From contig NZ_JAHWFK010000050.1 in NCBI RefSeq assembly GCF_019710575.1, positions 62,001 to 126,000 of the forward strand: a stretch of DNA of 64,000 nt. Direction: 5' to 3'. How positions within the stretch are numbered: position 1 is the stretch's first letter; each line of letters opens with the position of its first letter. The translations under genes were made by a program, and so were the position numbers. Under the pieces are notes generated by a model. That model was given only the letters and a program-made list of their open reading frames with translations, made no database searches and was not told the origin of the DNA. Of the stretch, positions 1 through 7,680 are shown piece by piece. This DNA comes from Paractinoplanes polyasparticus. GTDB lineage: Bacteria > Actinomycetota > Actinomycetes > Mycobacteriales > Micromonosporaceae.

Positions 1-661
1 CGCGTACGCGATCGAGGGTCTCGACGACCGCGCCGAGCGGCCGGGTGAGGCGCCGGGTGGTGCGCACGGCGGTCAGCACGGCGCCCGCCGTCACGGCCAG
101 GGTGAGCACCGACACGACCCCGATGGCGATCACTCGCAGGGCGTCGACCCGGCCCCGGAGGTCGTCCGAACGGGCTTCGAGCGCCAGCCGGAGCTCGTCG
201 TTGGCGGTGGCGAAGTCCTGGAACAGGGTGGATCCGCGCTCGGCGGACCGGATCGCGGCGGCGCTGCGGGGCGGCTCGAGACGCTGATCCTCGGCGTTGG
301 CCCACCAGCCGTCGGCCCGCGCGACCTGGACGGCGGCCGACGAGGCGTGCTGCCGCCCGCTCAGCCGGCGCAGATCGTCCCCGGCCACCGCGTACTCGCT
401 GCGCGCCCGGTAGTACGTGTCGAGCATTCGCTCGTCGCCGGTCAGCAGGTAGCCACGCAACCCGCGCTGGGCGTCGCTGAGCACCGCCCGAACCTCGGCG
501 TTGGCCAGCTGTAACGGTTGCACCTCGCCGGTGAGCTGCTGCACGACCCGGTTCTCGACCAGCACGACAGCCAGTTCGGCGATCCCGGAGCCGACGACGA
601 GCGCGACCAGAACCGCGAAGGCTCTGTTCAGCAGCCTGCCGACGGTCCCTTCACGTCGCAT
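1..661 (-). CDS. Sensor protein with CHASE3 and HAMP domains (partial, C-terminus off the window)
   Basis: The open frame reads from an ATG at 661 to the window edge, about 220 residues, so the output domain is not visible. An N-terminal membrane helix (about residues 12-35, ending in VVLVEN) is followed by an extracytoplasmic helical region with the CHASE3-type pattern SDAQRGLRGYLLTGDERML. A second membrane helix follows (about residues 175-197), then a HAMP start, RRLTRPLGAVVETLDRV. CHASE3 sensors are membrane receptors feeding histidine kinase, phosphatase or cyclase modules. The single-domain response regulator lies just upstream on the same strand, which suggests a kinase output. The 5' region carries a 21-bp tandem repeat. 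The kinase identity is inference. Confidence 0.75.
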   Translation of the reverse strand, partial: MRREGTVGRLLNRAFAVLVALVVGSGIAELAVVLVENRVVQQLTGEVQPLQLANAEVRAVLSDAQRGLRGYLLTGDERMLDTYYRARSEYAVAGDDLRRLSGRQHASSAAVQVARADGWWANAEDQRLEPPRSAAAIRSAERGSTLFQDFATANDELRLALEARSDDLRGRVDALRVIAIGVVSVLTLAVTAGAVLTAVRTTRRLTRPLGAVVETLDRVR

Positions 662-688
662 CGTCCCGACGCGCGCCCGGCCGTCCGG

Positions 689-814
689 CCCTCACGCGCA
701 GCCCCCCAGCCCTCACGCGCAGCCGCCCAGCCCTCACGCGCAGCCGCCCAGCCCTCACGCGCAGCCGTCCGGCCCTCACGCGCAGCCGCCCGGCCCTCAC
801 GCCCGGGCCCGGCT
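689..814. repeat. 21-bp tandem repeat, six copies
   Basis: Six head-to-tail copies begin at 689, 710, 731, 752, 773 and 794. The core is ccctcacgcgcagcc followed by a variable six bases. The last copy overlaps the stop codon and last codons of the response regulator, and the rest fill the gap before the sensor gene at 661. On the coding strand each copy contains a TGA, so the array looks like a duplicated gene end. Confidence 0.9.
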
Positions 815-1171
815 CAGGAGGGCCTGGATGCGGGAGACCAGTTCGCGAGGGCTGAAGGGCTTGGTGACATAGTCGTCGGCGCCGGCGCTGAATCCGCCCT
901 CGACGTCCTGTTCCTGCACGCGGGCGGTGAGCATGATGATCAGGATCCCGGCCGTGGCCGGGTCGGACCGCAGCATCCGGCAGACCTCGATCCCCGACAA
1001 CCCGGGCATGGACACGTCCAGCACCGCCAGCGTCGGCTGCCGGCTCCGCGCCTGCTCGACCGCCGTCTGCCCGTCCTCGACGGCGATCACCTCGAAGCCC
1101 GCCTGCTCCAGCTTGAACGCCACGAGGTCGCGAATGTCGGCGTCGTCATCGGCGACCAGGACCACCGTCAC
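797..1171 (-). CDS. Single-domain response regulator (CheY-like receiver)
   Basis: This 124-residue protein is only a receiver domain with no DNA-binding output. The acidic pocket is ADDD near residue 8, the phosphoacceptor Asp lies in LDVSMPG near residue 52, the switch residue in MLTAR and the conserved Lys in VTKPFSP near residue 104. Such proteins pass phosphoryl groups to partners by protein contact. It is followed on the same strand by the CHASE3/HAMP sensor gene, so the two probably form a signalling pair. The partner or downstream target is not visible. The stop codon lies inside the first unit of a 21-bp repeat. Confidence 0.9.
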   Translation of the reverse strand: MTVVLVADDDADIRDLVAFKLEQAGFEVIAVEDGQTAVEQARSRQPTLAVLDVSMPGLSGIEVCRMLRSDPATAGILIIMLTARVQEQDVEGGFSAGADDYVTKPFSPRELVSRIQALLSRARA

Positions 1172-1372
1172 GGCACTCTCCCTCGGTTGTCAGCGCAGTC
1201 GCTACTTATCGGGACCATATCCGGTTAGTCACGATTGTGAGGCCGCTCCGTGAATGCCGGAAAGCAGCGGAACTGTGCAACTGATGCGCACCCGCCGCGC
1301 AGCAGAGCTGCATCCCCGCTCGGGTCTCCTGGATTGCAGGCCCCACCAGCACCGGACAGCAGGAGGTTCCCG

Positions 1373-1603
1373 ATGAACACGGTCCTCGACTCCATCCGCT
1401 CCGAGGCGCTCTTCGCCTCCACCCTGCAGCGCTCCCAGAGCCCCACCCCCGAACTGATCCGCGAGGTCGTGAGCACCACGGTCGACCGCCTCGGCGAGGC
1501 CCGCTGCGCCGAGGTGGTGGCCCAGGAGTTCGGCGAGCACCCCGACTGCGCCCTCGGCCGCATGCGCTGGGCGCGCAACGCCGTCCGCAACGCCTTCGCC
1601 TGA
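1373..1603 (+). CDS. Small conserved hypothetical protein (76 aa)
   Basis: The start is set by a strong Shine-Dalgarno (aggagg, 1361-1366) seven bases before ATG 1373; the frame is open further upstream but the codons there do not look coding. The product starts MNTVLDSIRSEALF and ends RMRWARNAVRNAFA. It is soluble, mostly helical and without signal peptide or membrane helix. The C-terminal WARNAVRNAF resembles small actinobacterial proteins of unknown function. A 17-bp repeat array begins directly at its stop codon. No function is proposed. Confidence 0.75.
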   Translation: MNTVLDSIRSEALFASTLQRSQSPTPELIREVVSTTVDRLGEARCAEVVAQEFGEHPDCALGRMRWARNAVRNAFA

Positions 1604-1757
1604 CCGCTTTCGCCGCCTGGCCGCTCTCGGCGCCTGGCCGCTCTCGGCGCCTGGCCGCTCTCGGCACCTGGCCGCTCTCGGCGCCTGGCCGCTCTCGGCG
1701 CCTGGCCGCTCTCGGCGCCTGGCCGCTCTCGGCGCCTGGCCGCTCTCGGCGCCTGGT
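1603..1757. repeat. 17-bp tandem repeat, about eight copies
   Basis: The unit gcctggccgctctcggc recurs at 1615, 1632, 1649, 1666 (first base a), 1683, 1700, 1717 and 1734. A degenerate first unit starts at the stop codon of the small gene and a partial last one ends near 1757. The period is not a multiple of three, so it is not a coding repeat. It fills the space between the small gene and the trp leader region. Confidence 0.92.
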
Positions 1758-1846
1758 CCCCCTTTTCGTCGCCCGACCATCCCCGGTTGAGGGAAATGTG
1801 GGACAGGGGTGGTGCGGGATCGGCCGTGGGCCTTAGGCTCGGCGGC

Positions 1847-1882
1847 ATGCTGAACGCGCGATTGAACTGGTGGCCCGCCTGA
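1847..1882 (+). CDS. trpL: Trp leader peptide (11 aa) with tandem Trp codons
   Basis: An 11-codon frame, MLNARLNWWPA then TGA, lies 108 bases before the anthranilate synthase gene. Two adjacent TGG codons at 1868-1873 are where a ribosome would stall when Trp-tRNA is scarce. The stop codon sits in a short helix (ccgcc 1875-1879 with ggcgg 1885-1889). A terminator-like hairpin follows at 1913-1937. Tandem Trp codons in a mini-ORF followed by a terminator are the hallmark of trp attenuators. Tryptophan is rare in this GC-rich code, so two in a row by chance is unlikely. Confidence 0.85.
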   Translation: MLNARLNWWPA

Positions 1883-1945
1883 CCGGCGGACCCCACGCGC
1901 GTTGACAACCACGCGGCCGCCTCCCCGAGGCGGCCGCTTTCGCAT
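1875..1945 (+). promoter_or_regulatory. Transcription attenuator of the anthranilate synthase gene
   Basis: Segment 1 (ccgcc, 1875-1879) overlaps the leader stop and can pair with segment 2 (ggcgg, 1885-1889). Segment 2 can instead pair with ccgcc inside the 5' arm of the terminator (1917-1921), giving an antiterminator. The terminator stem is gcggccgcct (1913-1922) with aggcggccgc (1928-1937), a perfect 10-bp stem with a 5-nt loop, followed by tttcgc. Ribosome stalling on the Trp codons would block segment 1 and favour read-through. The pairing scheme is read from sequence; regulation is inferred. Confidence 0.8.
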
Positions 1946-1990
1946 GGTCAGGCCTCGGTCGGCGCCGCCGAGACCCGAAAGAGGACCACC

Positions 1991-3841
1991 ATGCGGCCTT
2001 TCGCCCTGCTCCACCGGGACGGCGCCGACCACGTCGAGGTGCTCACCGGTGATGTCGTGACCGTCGCCTCGCTCGACGACATCCCGCTGCACCGGGGCCG
2101 GCCCACGCTCGCCGTGATCCCCTACCGGCAGATCACCGAACGCGGCTTCGACTGCGTCGACGACGGGGCGCCCCTCGAATGCCTGGTCGTCCGTTCGTCG
2201 CGCCAGGAACCGCTCGACGCCTTCCCGCCCGGCCCGCTCAGCCTCAGCGGCGGCGGCTTCGACCTCTCCGACGACGAGTACGGCGAGATCGTCGAGGACG
2301 TGCTGCGCGACGAGATCGGCCACGGCGAGGGCGCCAACTTCGTCATCCACCGCGTCTTCCAGGCCCGGGTCGAGGGTGACCCGATTGCCGCCGCCCGGGC
2401 CGCCTTCGGACGCCTGCTCGCCGCCGAACAGGGCACCTACTGGACGTTCCTCGTGCACACGGGCACCCGCACGCTCATCGGGGCCACCCCGGAGCGGCAC
2501 GTCAGCGTGGCCGACGGGATCACCATGATGAACCCGATCAGCGGCACCTTCCGCAACGGCTCGGGCCGCCTGCTCGACTTCCTGCAGGACCCGAAGGAGG
2601 TCGAGGAGCTCTACATGGTGCTCGACGAGGAGCTCAAGATGATGGCGACCGTGGCCGAACACGGCGGCCAGGTGGCGGGCCCGTACCTGAAACAGATGAC
2701 CCACCTCACCCACACCGAGTATCTGCTGGCCGGGCGCGGTTCGCTGGACGTCCGGGACGTGCTGCGCGAGACCATGTTCGCCCCCACGGTGACGGGCAGC
2801 CCGATCGAGAACGCGTGCCGGGTGATCGCCCGCCACGAGCGCCGGGGCCGCGGCTACTACGCAGGCGTGCTGGCCCTGCTCGACCACGACGCGCAGGGCC
2901 GCCAGACGCTGGACGCGCCCATCCTGATCCGGACGGCGGAGATCTCCCCGAGCGGCGAGCTGCGCGTGCCGGTCGGGGCGACGCTCGTACGCCACTCGAC
3001 GGCGGCCGGCGAGATCGCCGAGACACACACCAAAGCGGCCGGCATTCTGGCCGCCCTGGGCGCGGTGAAGGCCCAGCCCTCCCCGGCACGCACGGAAGCC
3101 GAATCGCCCGAGGCGCAGGCCGCCCTGGCCGCCCGCAACGACGGCCTGGCCCGCTTCTGGCTGGATTCCCGCGCCCCCGGCGCGCTGACCGTCCCCGCCC
3201 TGGCCGGCCGCACAGCCGTGATCGTCGACGGCGAGGACACCTTCACCGCGATGCTGACCCACCAGCTGCGCGCCCTGGGCCTGGCCGTAACAGTCGTCCC
3301 GTGGACAGCCCTGCCGGTCGGGGCGGCGCTCGCCCGGCTCGGAACGGCGGACGTCGACGTGGCCGGAGCCGACCTGGTGATCGCCGGCCCGGGTCCCGGC
3401 GATCCCGGCGACGCGCACGACCCGAAGATGGTGGCGCTGCGCGGGCTGATCGCGGCCCGCCTGGCGGACCGCAAGCCGCTGCTGGCCGTGTGCCTGGGCC
3501 ATCAGATCCTGGCCGGCTTGCTGGGCTTGACGCTGCACCGCCGGAACTCCCCCTACCAGGGGCTGGCACGCGAGGTCGACCTCTTCGGCGTGCAACGACG
3601 GGTCGGCTTCTATTCGAGTTTCACCGCGCTGGCGCCGCAAGAGCTGATCACCACCGCCCACGGCCCGGTGGAGATCGCCCGCGACCCCGCCGACTCGGCC
3701 GTGCACGCACTGCGCGGCCCCGGGTTCGCCGGCTTCCAGTTCCATCCCGAGTCGGTGCTGAGCCGCGACGGAGTGACCGTCCTCACCGAACTTCTGCCGC
3801 AATTGATGACGGATGTGATTAGCCCGGCCACGAACGGGTAG
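1991..3841 (+). CDS. trpEG: Fused anthranilate synthase (TrpE-TrpG, PhzE-type)
   Basis: This 616-residue protein joins an aminating chorismate enzyme to its glutamine amidotransferase. Residues 1 to about 370 are the TrpE-like chorismate-binding part with GATPERHVSV, MMNPISGTFR and the late motif PVGATLVRHS. After a linker, residues 395-610 are a class I amidotransferase: glycine-rich GPGPGDPGD, nucleophile Cys in LAVCLGHQI and the His-Glu pair in FQFHPES. It would convert chorismate and glutamine to anthranilate, the first step of tryptophan synthesis. The fused form is also used by PhzE, which makes 2-amino-2-deoxyisochorismate, but the Trp attenuator upstream and the absence of phenazine genes favour tryptophan. 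Shine-Dalgarno gagga precedes ATG 1991. Confidence 0.9.
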   Translation: MRPFALLHRDGADHVEVLTGDVVTVASLDDIPLHRGRPTLAVIPYRQITERGFDCVDDGAPLECLVVRSSRQEPLDAFPPGPLSLSGGGFDLSDDEYGEIVEDVLRDEIGHGEGANFVIHRVFQARVEGDPIAAARAAFGRLLAAEQGTYWTFLVHTGTRTLIGATPERHVSVADGITMMNPISGTFRNGSGRLLDFLQDPKEVEELYMVLDEELKMMATVAEHGGQVAGPYLKQMTHLTHTEYLLAGRGSLDVRDVLRETMFAPTVTGSPIENACRVIARHERRGRGYYAGVLALLDHDAQGRQTLDAPILIRTAEISPSGELRVPVGATLVRHSTAAGEIAETHTKAAGILAALGAVKAQPSPARTEAESPEAQAALAARNDGLARFWLDSRAPGALTVPALAGRTAVIVDGEDTFTAMLTHQLRALGLAVTVVPWTALPVGAALARLGTADVDVAGADLVIAGPGPGDPGDAHDPKMVALRGLIAARLADRKPLLAVCLGHQILAGLLGLTLHRRNSPYQGLAREVDLFGVQRRVGFYSSFTALAPQELITTAHGPVEIARDPADSAVHALRGPGFAGFQFHPESVLSRDGVTVLTELLPQLMTDVISPATNG

Positions 3842-3852
3842 CGATGAGGACT

Positions 3853-3897
3853 GCCGGTGGTTCAAGGGGATCGAGAGCCTCCGCTTGGGCCACCGGC
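3853..3897 (+). terminator. Possible terminator after trpEG
   Basis: gccggtgg (3853-3860) is complementary to ccaccggc (3890-3897), with a long internal region that can add further pairs. There is no T run, so this is a weak call. It lies between convergent genes. Confidence 0.35.
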
Positions 3898-3965
3898 CCC
3901 GCTCGCCGGCGGGACACTCAACCGGCCATATCGACAGGCTGTCCGAGTCGTTCCGACCCCGGTGC

Positions 3966-5318
3966 TCACCCGGCCAGCACATCGTCCAGCACCTCGATGA
4001 GCCTCTCGGGGTGCTCGAAGAGTGCCGCGTGACCCGCGCCGGGCACGACGGTCAGCTTCTTGCTCGGCGCGCGCAATTGCGCGTACCAATCCTCGAAGAT
4101 CACCCGCAGTCCGCGCATCTCGTTGCCGCCCAGGAGGAACCAGGCCGGCACCGGCAGGCTCGGCGCGTCGCGACGCAGGTCGATCCCCTGCATCCGGGGA
4201 TAGAGAACGCTCCACGTGTCGAGGATCGCGTTCAGCACGTGGACCTTCTGGAGCAGCGTGTATTCCTCGACCCCGAGCCCGAAGCCGGGCGCCGGCTGGT
4301 CGTAGGCCTGATTCTCGTACGTCATGATCGGCTCGTAGCCCCAGACGTCGGCGTAAGGGGGCGGGCCCTGCGCGGTCAGCTGCCGGACGACCTCGGCCCG
4401 GCCGGTGGACCGCGCCCAGGCCACAATGTCGTCGTAGAAGATCCGGTCGCTCGCCGGCAGGTCGACGGCCTGACCGGAGCCGATGTAGGCGGCGAATTTC
4501 TCCGGATGCCGCTGAAGGGCGAGCACGGACAGGATCGAGCCGCCGGAATGGCCGAGCAGGTAGATCTTCTCCCGATGGAACCGCTCCCGCAGATAGTCGG
4601 CCACGTCGAGGATGTCGTCGACCGCCCGGTCGAGCGTGACGCGCGACGTCGGGTCGAGCGCCGGATACGACGAGCCGCCGCCACGCCGATCGAGCGTGGC
4701 CATGACGAAGCGCTGCTCGACGGCGGCCAGGTGGGTGCGAACGTTGCCGAGCTCGGAGCCGCCGGGGGCGCCCGGAACGAAGAGCAGCACCGGAAGGTCG
4801 GCGCCGGCACCACGGATCATGACGCCGAGCCGGCCCACCCGCGCCAGCTCGGCCACCCCGCCCGGAATCGGCGCGGTGCGGGCCGGAACGGCGACGGCAG
4901 CGGTCAGAAGCAGCACAGCGGCCGTGGGCAGGGCGACCAGCACCCGGCTCAGGCGGCGTCGGACACCGCGGCCGACCGCGAGCCCGAGCAGAAGGGGCAG
5001 CAGGGTCAGCACCGCCTGCAAGCCCCGGCCGGTGACCAGGACGATCACCCCGAACGGGCTGCCGTGGGGCGGGCCGGTGGATGGGCCCGCCACGCCGGTG
5101 CGGGCGACCTCGAGCGCCACGACGAACAGGACCGGCACGACCAGCCACACCAGGCGTGACCGGCCCGAGCGGCCGGCGGCCCAGCCGATCGCCGCGCTGA
5201 CGGCGACCGAGACCAGCGCCTGGGTGATAGTGAGCGGGCCACGCGGAGTCAACCACCCCACGACCGCGCCCCAGAGCGCAGCGGCCAGGCCCCAGAGAAA
5301 TGCGGGAAGTAACGTCAT
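3966..5318 (-). CDS. Membrane-anchored alpha/beta hydrolase
   Basis: From ATG 5318 the protein has 450 residues. The first 160 or so hold about five hydrophobic helices (the first MTLLPAFLWGLAAALWGAVV), and the rest is an alpha/beta hydrolase domain. Visible elements are the oxyanion region VPGAPGGSELG, LDRRGGGSS as in the proline iminopeptidase branch (S33), the nucleophile elbow LGHSGGS and the catalytic His in GAGHAALFEHPERL. The frame is open upstream but those codons look non-coding and overlap the promoter of the divergent kinase. No strong Shine-Dalgarno is seen. Substrate is unknown; a peptidase or esterase anchored in the membrane is likely. Confidence 0.8.
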   Translation of the reverse strand: MTLLPAFLWGLAAALWGAVVGWLTPRGPLTITQALVSVAVSAAIGWAAGRSGRSRLVWLVVPVLFVVALEVARTGVAGPSTGPPHGSPFGVIVLVTGRGLQAVLTLLPLLLGLAVGRGVRRRLSRVLVALPTAAVLLLTAAVAVPARTAPIPGGVAELARVGRLGVMIRGAGADLPVLLFVPGAPGGSELGNVRTHLAAVEQRFVMATLDRRGGGSSYPALDPTSRVTLDRAVDDILDVADYLRERFHREKIYLLGHSGGSILSVLALQRHPEKFAAYIGSGQAVDLPASDRIFYDDIVAWARSTGRAEVVRQLTAQGPPPYADVWGYEPIMTYENQAYDQPAPGFGLGVEEYTLLQKVHVLNAILDTWSVLYPRMQGIDLRRDAPSLPVPAWFLLGGNEMRGLRVIFEDWYAQLRAPSKKLTVVPGAGHAALFEHPERLIEVLDDVLAG

Positions 5319-5427
5319 GGCGCTGAGGATTGCGGCTCGCGCCCGGATGCACAGCCGCCATCGGTCGGGGGTCGACCCAGTACTTTGGTAGGTCCTCAAC
5401 CGACTCCGCGGCTCGTAGGCTTCGCTC

Positions 5428-6846
5428 ATGTCGTCGCTTCTGTTCGCCTTGCTGGTGCCCGGTCCGCCGGGCAACCGGCTGGCGGTCGTGCGCGACCGGA
5501 CGGCCGACGTCCTGTCCTTGCTGATCGCGCTGTTCTACGGCGCGATCATGGTTCCGCTCGGCGACGCCACCTCGTCGCAGGCCGCGATCCCGTGGCAGGC
5601 CGACGTCGCGATCGGCGTCGCCTGCCTCCCCGCTCTGCTCCTGCGCCGCCGGTGGCCGCTCGGCCTCTGCCTGGCGCTGCTGCCGCTCGGCGCCATCTCG
5701 GTCATGGCGACGGGCCCGATCCTGGTGGCGCTCTTCACGGTGGCCATCCGGCGACGGGCGACCCTCATGCTGGGGCTGGCCGCCGTTCACGTCGGCACCG
5801 GCGTCGTCTACTACGCGCTTCAGCACGATCCGCCGTTCGATCTCTGGGTCGATCTGCTTCTGCGATCGGTCACGGTGCTCGCGGCGGTCGGGTGGGGGCT
5901 GTTCCTGCGTGCCTACCGGCATCTGACGTCCTCGCTGCGCACCGAGGCGGCGAACGAGCGGGCCCAGCAGCAGTTGCGGATGGAACAGGCGCGGCTGACC
6001 GAGCGTGCCCGCATCGCCCGCGAGATGCACGACGTGCTGGCCCACCGCATGTCGATGGTGAGCCTGCACGCCGGCGCCCTCGAGGTCCGGTCCGACGCCC
6101 GCCCCGACGAGATCGCGACGGCCGCCCGCACCATCCGCATCAGCGCCCACGAGGCCCTCGAGGAGCTGCGCTCGGTCATCGGCATCCTGCGCCAGCCCAC
6201 CACCCCCGGGCAGCCTCGATCTCAGCCCAACGGTGACGGCGGCTCCGCACTCCTCACCCCGGCGACAGACTCCACACCGGCATCGGCCAGCTCTACGCCG
6301 GCGCCCGCCGGCTCCACGCTCGGGGCGGCCGGCCCAGCGCACGCAGCAGACCACCCGGCCGACGATGACGATCTTCGGGACGCCGGCGACGAGCCGCAGG
6401 CGGAGGGCGTCGCCGAACGGTTGCAGCGCCTGGTGGTCGAGCCGCCGCAACCGCGGTTCTGGGATCTGCCCGAGCTGTTGGACGGCGCGCGCACAGCGGG
6501 CATGAACATCGACTTCGCCTGGGTGGTGCCCCGGGCGGCGCCCTCGCAAGAACTGGGGCGCACGGTCTACCGGGTGGTGCAAGAGGCTCTGACGAATGCT
6601 CGGAAGCATGCCCCCGGATCCGACGTCAGGGTCATGCTCGACGGCGGCGGCGACCGCGATCTCCGCATTCTGGTCGACAACTCGCTGGGCTCGTGGCACG
6701 GCGACGTCCGCGAGGAGGAGCTGCCCGGCTCGGGCACGGGCCTGGTCGGCGTCGGCGAGCGGGTGGCTCTGGTCGGGGGCCGCGTCGAGTACGGCGCCGA
6801 CGGCGACCGCTTCCGATTGGAGGCGTGGCTGCCATGGCAGGAGTAA
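5428..6846 (+). CDS. NarL-family sensor histidine kinase
   Basis: 472 residues. Four or five membrane helices occupy roughly residues 25-165 with almost no extracytoplasmic loops, then a short coiled coil (RTEAANERAQQQLRMEQARL) leads to the HisKA_3 dimerisation box with phospho-acceptor His in REMHDVLAHRMSM. A low-complexity Pro/Ala/Ser/Thr insertion (about residues 262-315, with repeats such as STPAPAGST) separates this from the ATPase domain (VVQEALTNARKHAP, LVDNS, GTGLVGVGERV). Kinases of this type sense membrane or cell-wall stress and pair with LuxR-type regulators; the partner follows directly. The stop codon lies in the first copy of a 50-bp duplication. Confidence 0.93.
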   Translation: MSSLLFALLVPGPPGNRLAVVRDRTADVLSLLIALFYGAIMVPLGDATSSQAAIPWQADVAIGVACLPALLLRRRWPLGLCLALLPLGAISVMATGPILVALFTVAIRRRATLMLGLAAVHVGTGVVYYALQHDPPFDLWVDLLLRSVTVLAAVGWGLFLRAYRHLTSSLRTEAANERAQQQLRMEQARLTERARIAREMHDVLAHRMSMVSLHAGALEVRSDARPDEIATAARTIRISAHEALEELRSVIGILRQPTTPGQPRSQPNGDGGSALLTPATDSTPASASSTPAPAGSTLGAAGPAHAADHPADDDDLRDAGDEPQAEGVAERLQRLVVEPPQPRFWDLPELLDGARTAGMNIDFAWVVPRAAPSQELGRTVYRVVQEALTNARKHAPGSDVRVMLDGGGDRDLRILVDNSLGSWHGDVREEELPGSGTGLVGVGERVALVGGRVEYGADGDRFRLEAWLPWQE

Positions 6847-6951
6847 CTCCGGGCGGGCCGATTCGGGCGGAGGCGTGGCTGCCATGGCAGGGCTGACTCC
6901 GGGCGGGCCGATTCGGGCGGAGGCGTGGCTGCCATGGCGGAGCTGACTCCC
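6821..6951. repeat. 50-bp tandem duplication across the kinase/regulator junction
   Basis: Copies start at 6821, 6871 and 6921; the third is shorter and diverges after about 30 bases. Copies one and two differ at about three positions. Each begins aggcgtggctgccatggc, which encodes the kinase C-terminus (LEAWLPWQ) in one frame and the regulator N-terminus (VAAMA) in another. The kinase stop lies in copy one and the regulator start in copy three. Confidence 0.93.
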
Positions 6952-7611
6952 GGCGCGCGCCCGGTGCGGGTGGTGATCGTGGATGACGATCCGATGGTGC
7001 GGACGGGGCTGCGGTTCATGCTCGGCGGGTCAGCCGACCTCGAGGTGGTGGGGGAGGCCGCGGACGGGGCCGAGGCGATCACGGCGGCCGAGGCGCATTG
7101 GCCCGATGTGATGTTGATGGACGTCCGGATGCCCCGGATGGATGGGGTGGAGGCCACGCGGTGGATCAGGGCGCGGCCTCGGGCTCCGCAGGTGCTGATC
7201 CTGACGACGTTCCACGCCGATGAGTACGTGCTGGAGGCCATCCGTAACGGCGCTACCGGCTTTCTGCTCAAGGACACACCGCCCGAGGAGCTGATAGCGG
7301 CCGTCCGGAAGGTGGCGGCCGGGCAGAGCATCCTCTCGCCGAAGGTGATCGGGGCCGTCGTGAGCTTTGTCGCTGCCTCGGGGGCGGGGTCGCGACGGGC
7401 TCAGGCCAACGAGCAGCTCGGCAAGCTGACGGATCGGGAGCGGGAGGTCGCGATCGGGCTCGGGCACGGCTGGTCCAACGCCGAGATCGGGAGCGCGCTG
7501 GGCATGGGCGTCTCGACGGTGAAGGGCCACGTGTCGAGAGTTCTGGGCAAGCTCGGCATGAACAACCGCTCGCAGGCGGCCGTGATGGTCCACGACGCCG
7601 GCCTGGTGTGA
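6925..7611 (+). CDS. NarL/FixJ-type response regulator
   Basis: 228 residues from GTG 6925; ATG 6934 is an alternative start that removes three residues. The receiver has VDDDPMV, phosphoacceptor Asp in LMDVRMPRMDG and Lys in LLKDTPPEEL. A LuxR-type helix-turn-helix follows (LTDREREVAIGLGHGWSNAEIG, then GVSTVKGHVSRVLGKLGM). It is the cognate partner of the preceding kinase and would act as a transcription factor. The gap between the pair is unusual because it consists of extra copies of the junction sequence itself. Confidence 0.93.
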   Translation: MAAMAELTPGARPVRVVIVDDDPMVRTGLRFMLGGSADLEVVGEAADGAEAITAAEAHWPDVMLMDVRMPRMDGVEATRWIRARPRAPQVLILTTFHADEYVLEAIRNGATGFLLKDTPPEELIAAVRKVAAGQSILSPKVIGAVVSFVAASGAGSRRAQANEQLGKLTDREREVAIGLGHGWSNAEIGSALGMGVSTVKGHVSRVLGKLGMNNRSQAAVMVHDAGLV

Positions 7612-7627
7612 AAGCGCGGCGGAAACG

Positions 7628-7661
7628 GCAGGGCGCCCGGCGGGGAGGCCGGACGCCCTGC
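7628..7661. terminator. Hairpin terminator between convergent genes
   Basis: gcagggcg (7628-7635) pairs with cgccctgc (7654-7661), with ccgg/ccgg extending the stem internally. It separates the response regulator from the end of the sugar importer operon and can serve both strands. Confidence 0.6.
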
Positions 7662-7680
7662 GCTCGGAGGCGGGGTGGGA

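Noticed and set aside
1991..3841. Phenazine biosynthesis gene phzE
   Set aside because: The fused architecture fits, but a Trp attenuator lies upstream and no other phenazine genes are near.
1229..3982. A 917-residue open frame antisense to the trp region
   Set aside because: It runs through the 17-bp repeat and opposite to trpEG, has no domain, and its composition is that of a GC-rich antisense shadow.
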